A DNA stretch of 64,000 bases, taken from positions 62,001-126,000 of the forward strand of contig NZ_JACEHH010000020.1 of assembly GCF_014154935.1 (NCBI RefSeq), in the 5' to 3' direction. Shown piece by piece: positions 63,806 through 64,000 of this stretch. Each line of letters begins with the position of its first letter. Position 1 is the stretch's first letter. The position numbers were made by a program, and so were the translations under genes. The notes beneath the pieces were generated by a model that saw nothing but the letters and a program-made list of their open reading frames with translations, had not been told where the DNA came from and did not search any database. Source of the DNA: Stieleria mannarensis (GTDB lineage Bacteria; Planctomycetota; Planctomycetia; Pirellulales; Pirellulaceae).

Positions 63806-64000
63806 CTAGTTCTGTTTCGTCTCCGCATCCCTTCGCCGCTTCTTGTCGTCTTCGATTACCAGCTTCGGCGGCAACTCCTTGCCTTGGGGGATAAACTTCA
63901 TCGAGATCGAATTGACACAGTGCCGCGTGTTCTTTTCGGTGAGCCGTTCGCCTTGGAAAACGTGTCCCAGGTGACCGTCACAATTGGCGCACACGATCTC
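63806..64000 (-). CDS. msrB: Peptide-methionine (R)-S-oxide reductase MsrB (N-terminus outside window)
   Basis: The last 64 codons of an MsrB, which reduces methionine-R-sulfoxide in oxidised proteins using thioredoxin. Visible motifs are '[16 protein letters not shown]' (one Cys pair of the structural zinc site, CxxC) and '[14 protein letters not shown]', where Cys in R-H-C-V-N is the catalytic Cys (family pattern R-Y/H-C-x-N). The lysine/arginine-rich tail '[14 protein letters not shown]' is typical of a short extension. The N-terminal half lies beyond the window edge. Confidence 0.92.
   Translation of the reverse strand, partial: EIVCANCDGHLGHVFQGERLTEKNTRHCVNSISMKFIPQGKELPPKLVIEDDKKRRRDAETKQN

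Noticed and set aside
1-64000. tRNA, rRNA, CRISPR array or replication origin
   Set aside because: None of the expected sequence patterns was seen while reading the intergenic regions; a dedicated search was not possible here.

Overview
The window reads as chromosome of a planctomycete, most likely Pirellulaceae (Rhodopirellula/Stieleria-like). The evidence is the fairly GC-rich coding sequence, the DUF1549/DUF1553 plus DUF1501 gene pair, three formylglycine sulfatase genes (one broken), a Tat-exported Gfo/Idh/MocA oxidoreductase, fused heme-binding/DUF1080 proteins, and dispersed palindromic repeats between genes. No rRNA, tRNA or CRISPR array was seen. All product names come from motif and family recognition by eye; no database search was run. 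Region 1 (0-15.3 kb) is ordinary planctomycete housekeeping and envelope content: a partial Rieske protein, an M16 zinc peptidase, a GT2 glycosyltransferase, a PQQ-type beta-propeller, a lipoprotein with an exported partner, a sulfatase pseudogene with two frameshifts, and a DUF1549/1553-DUF1501 operon. Region 2 (15.4-35.2 kb) is an orphan type VI secretion (T6SS) payload island. Apart from a serine-hydrolase gene at its left edge, every gene lies on the minus strand. Read in transcription order: hcp-2, vgrG-2, a small spike-like protein, DUF2169, a PAAR-like protein with a repeat tail, DUF2169, an FHA protein, hcp-1, vgrG-1, a DUF6484 protein, DUF2169, a ketosynthase-like protein, a DUF4150 protein with a C-terminal GHH nuclease-like domain, its candidate immunity beta-propeller, two TIGR02270-like HEAT proteins and a double-FHA/HEAT fusion. 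The hcp-vgrG head is duplicated with near-identical proteins. None of the sheath, baseplate or membrane-complex genes (tssB, C, E, F, G, J, K, L, M) is in the window, so the injection machine must be encoded elsewhere. Region 3 (35.2-45.6 kb) begins with a decayed transposase fragment. It continues with a plus-strand set: a YqiJ-like membrane protein, a YqiK/flotillin-like protein and a giant 1750-residue AAA ATPase, then a peptidoglycan-binding/aspzincin metallopeptidase without a signal peptide that could be another exported effector. Region 4 (45.6-64 kb) returns to planctomycete envelope and catabolic content: a secreted Tyr/Gln/Thr-repeat protein, two intact sulfatases, a Gfo/Idh/MocA oxidoreductase, a 1943-residue FG-GAP/dehydrogenase/HEAT/cytochrome/DUF1080 fusion, an exported HEAT-like protein, an orphan primase-like gene, queA, a small membrane protein and a partial msrB. 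The most novel-looking material is the T6SS island with its toxin-immunity tip, and the flotillin-AAA ATPase module.
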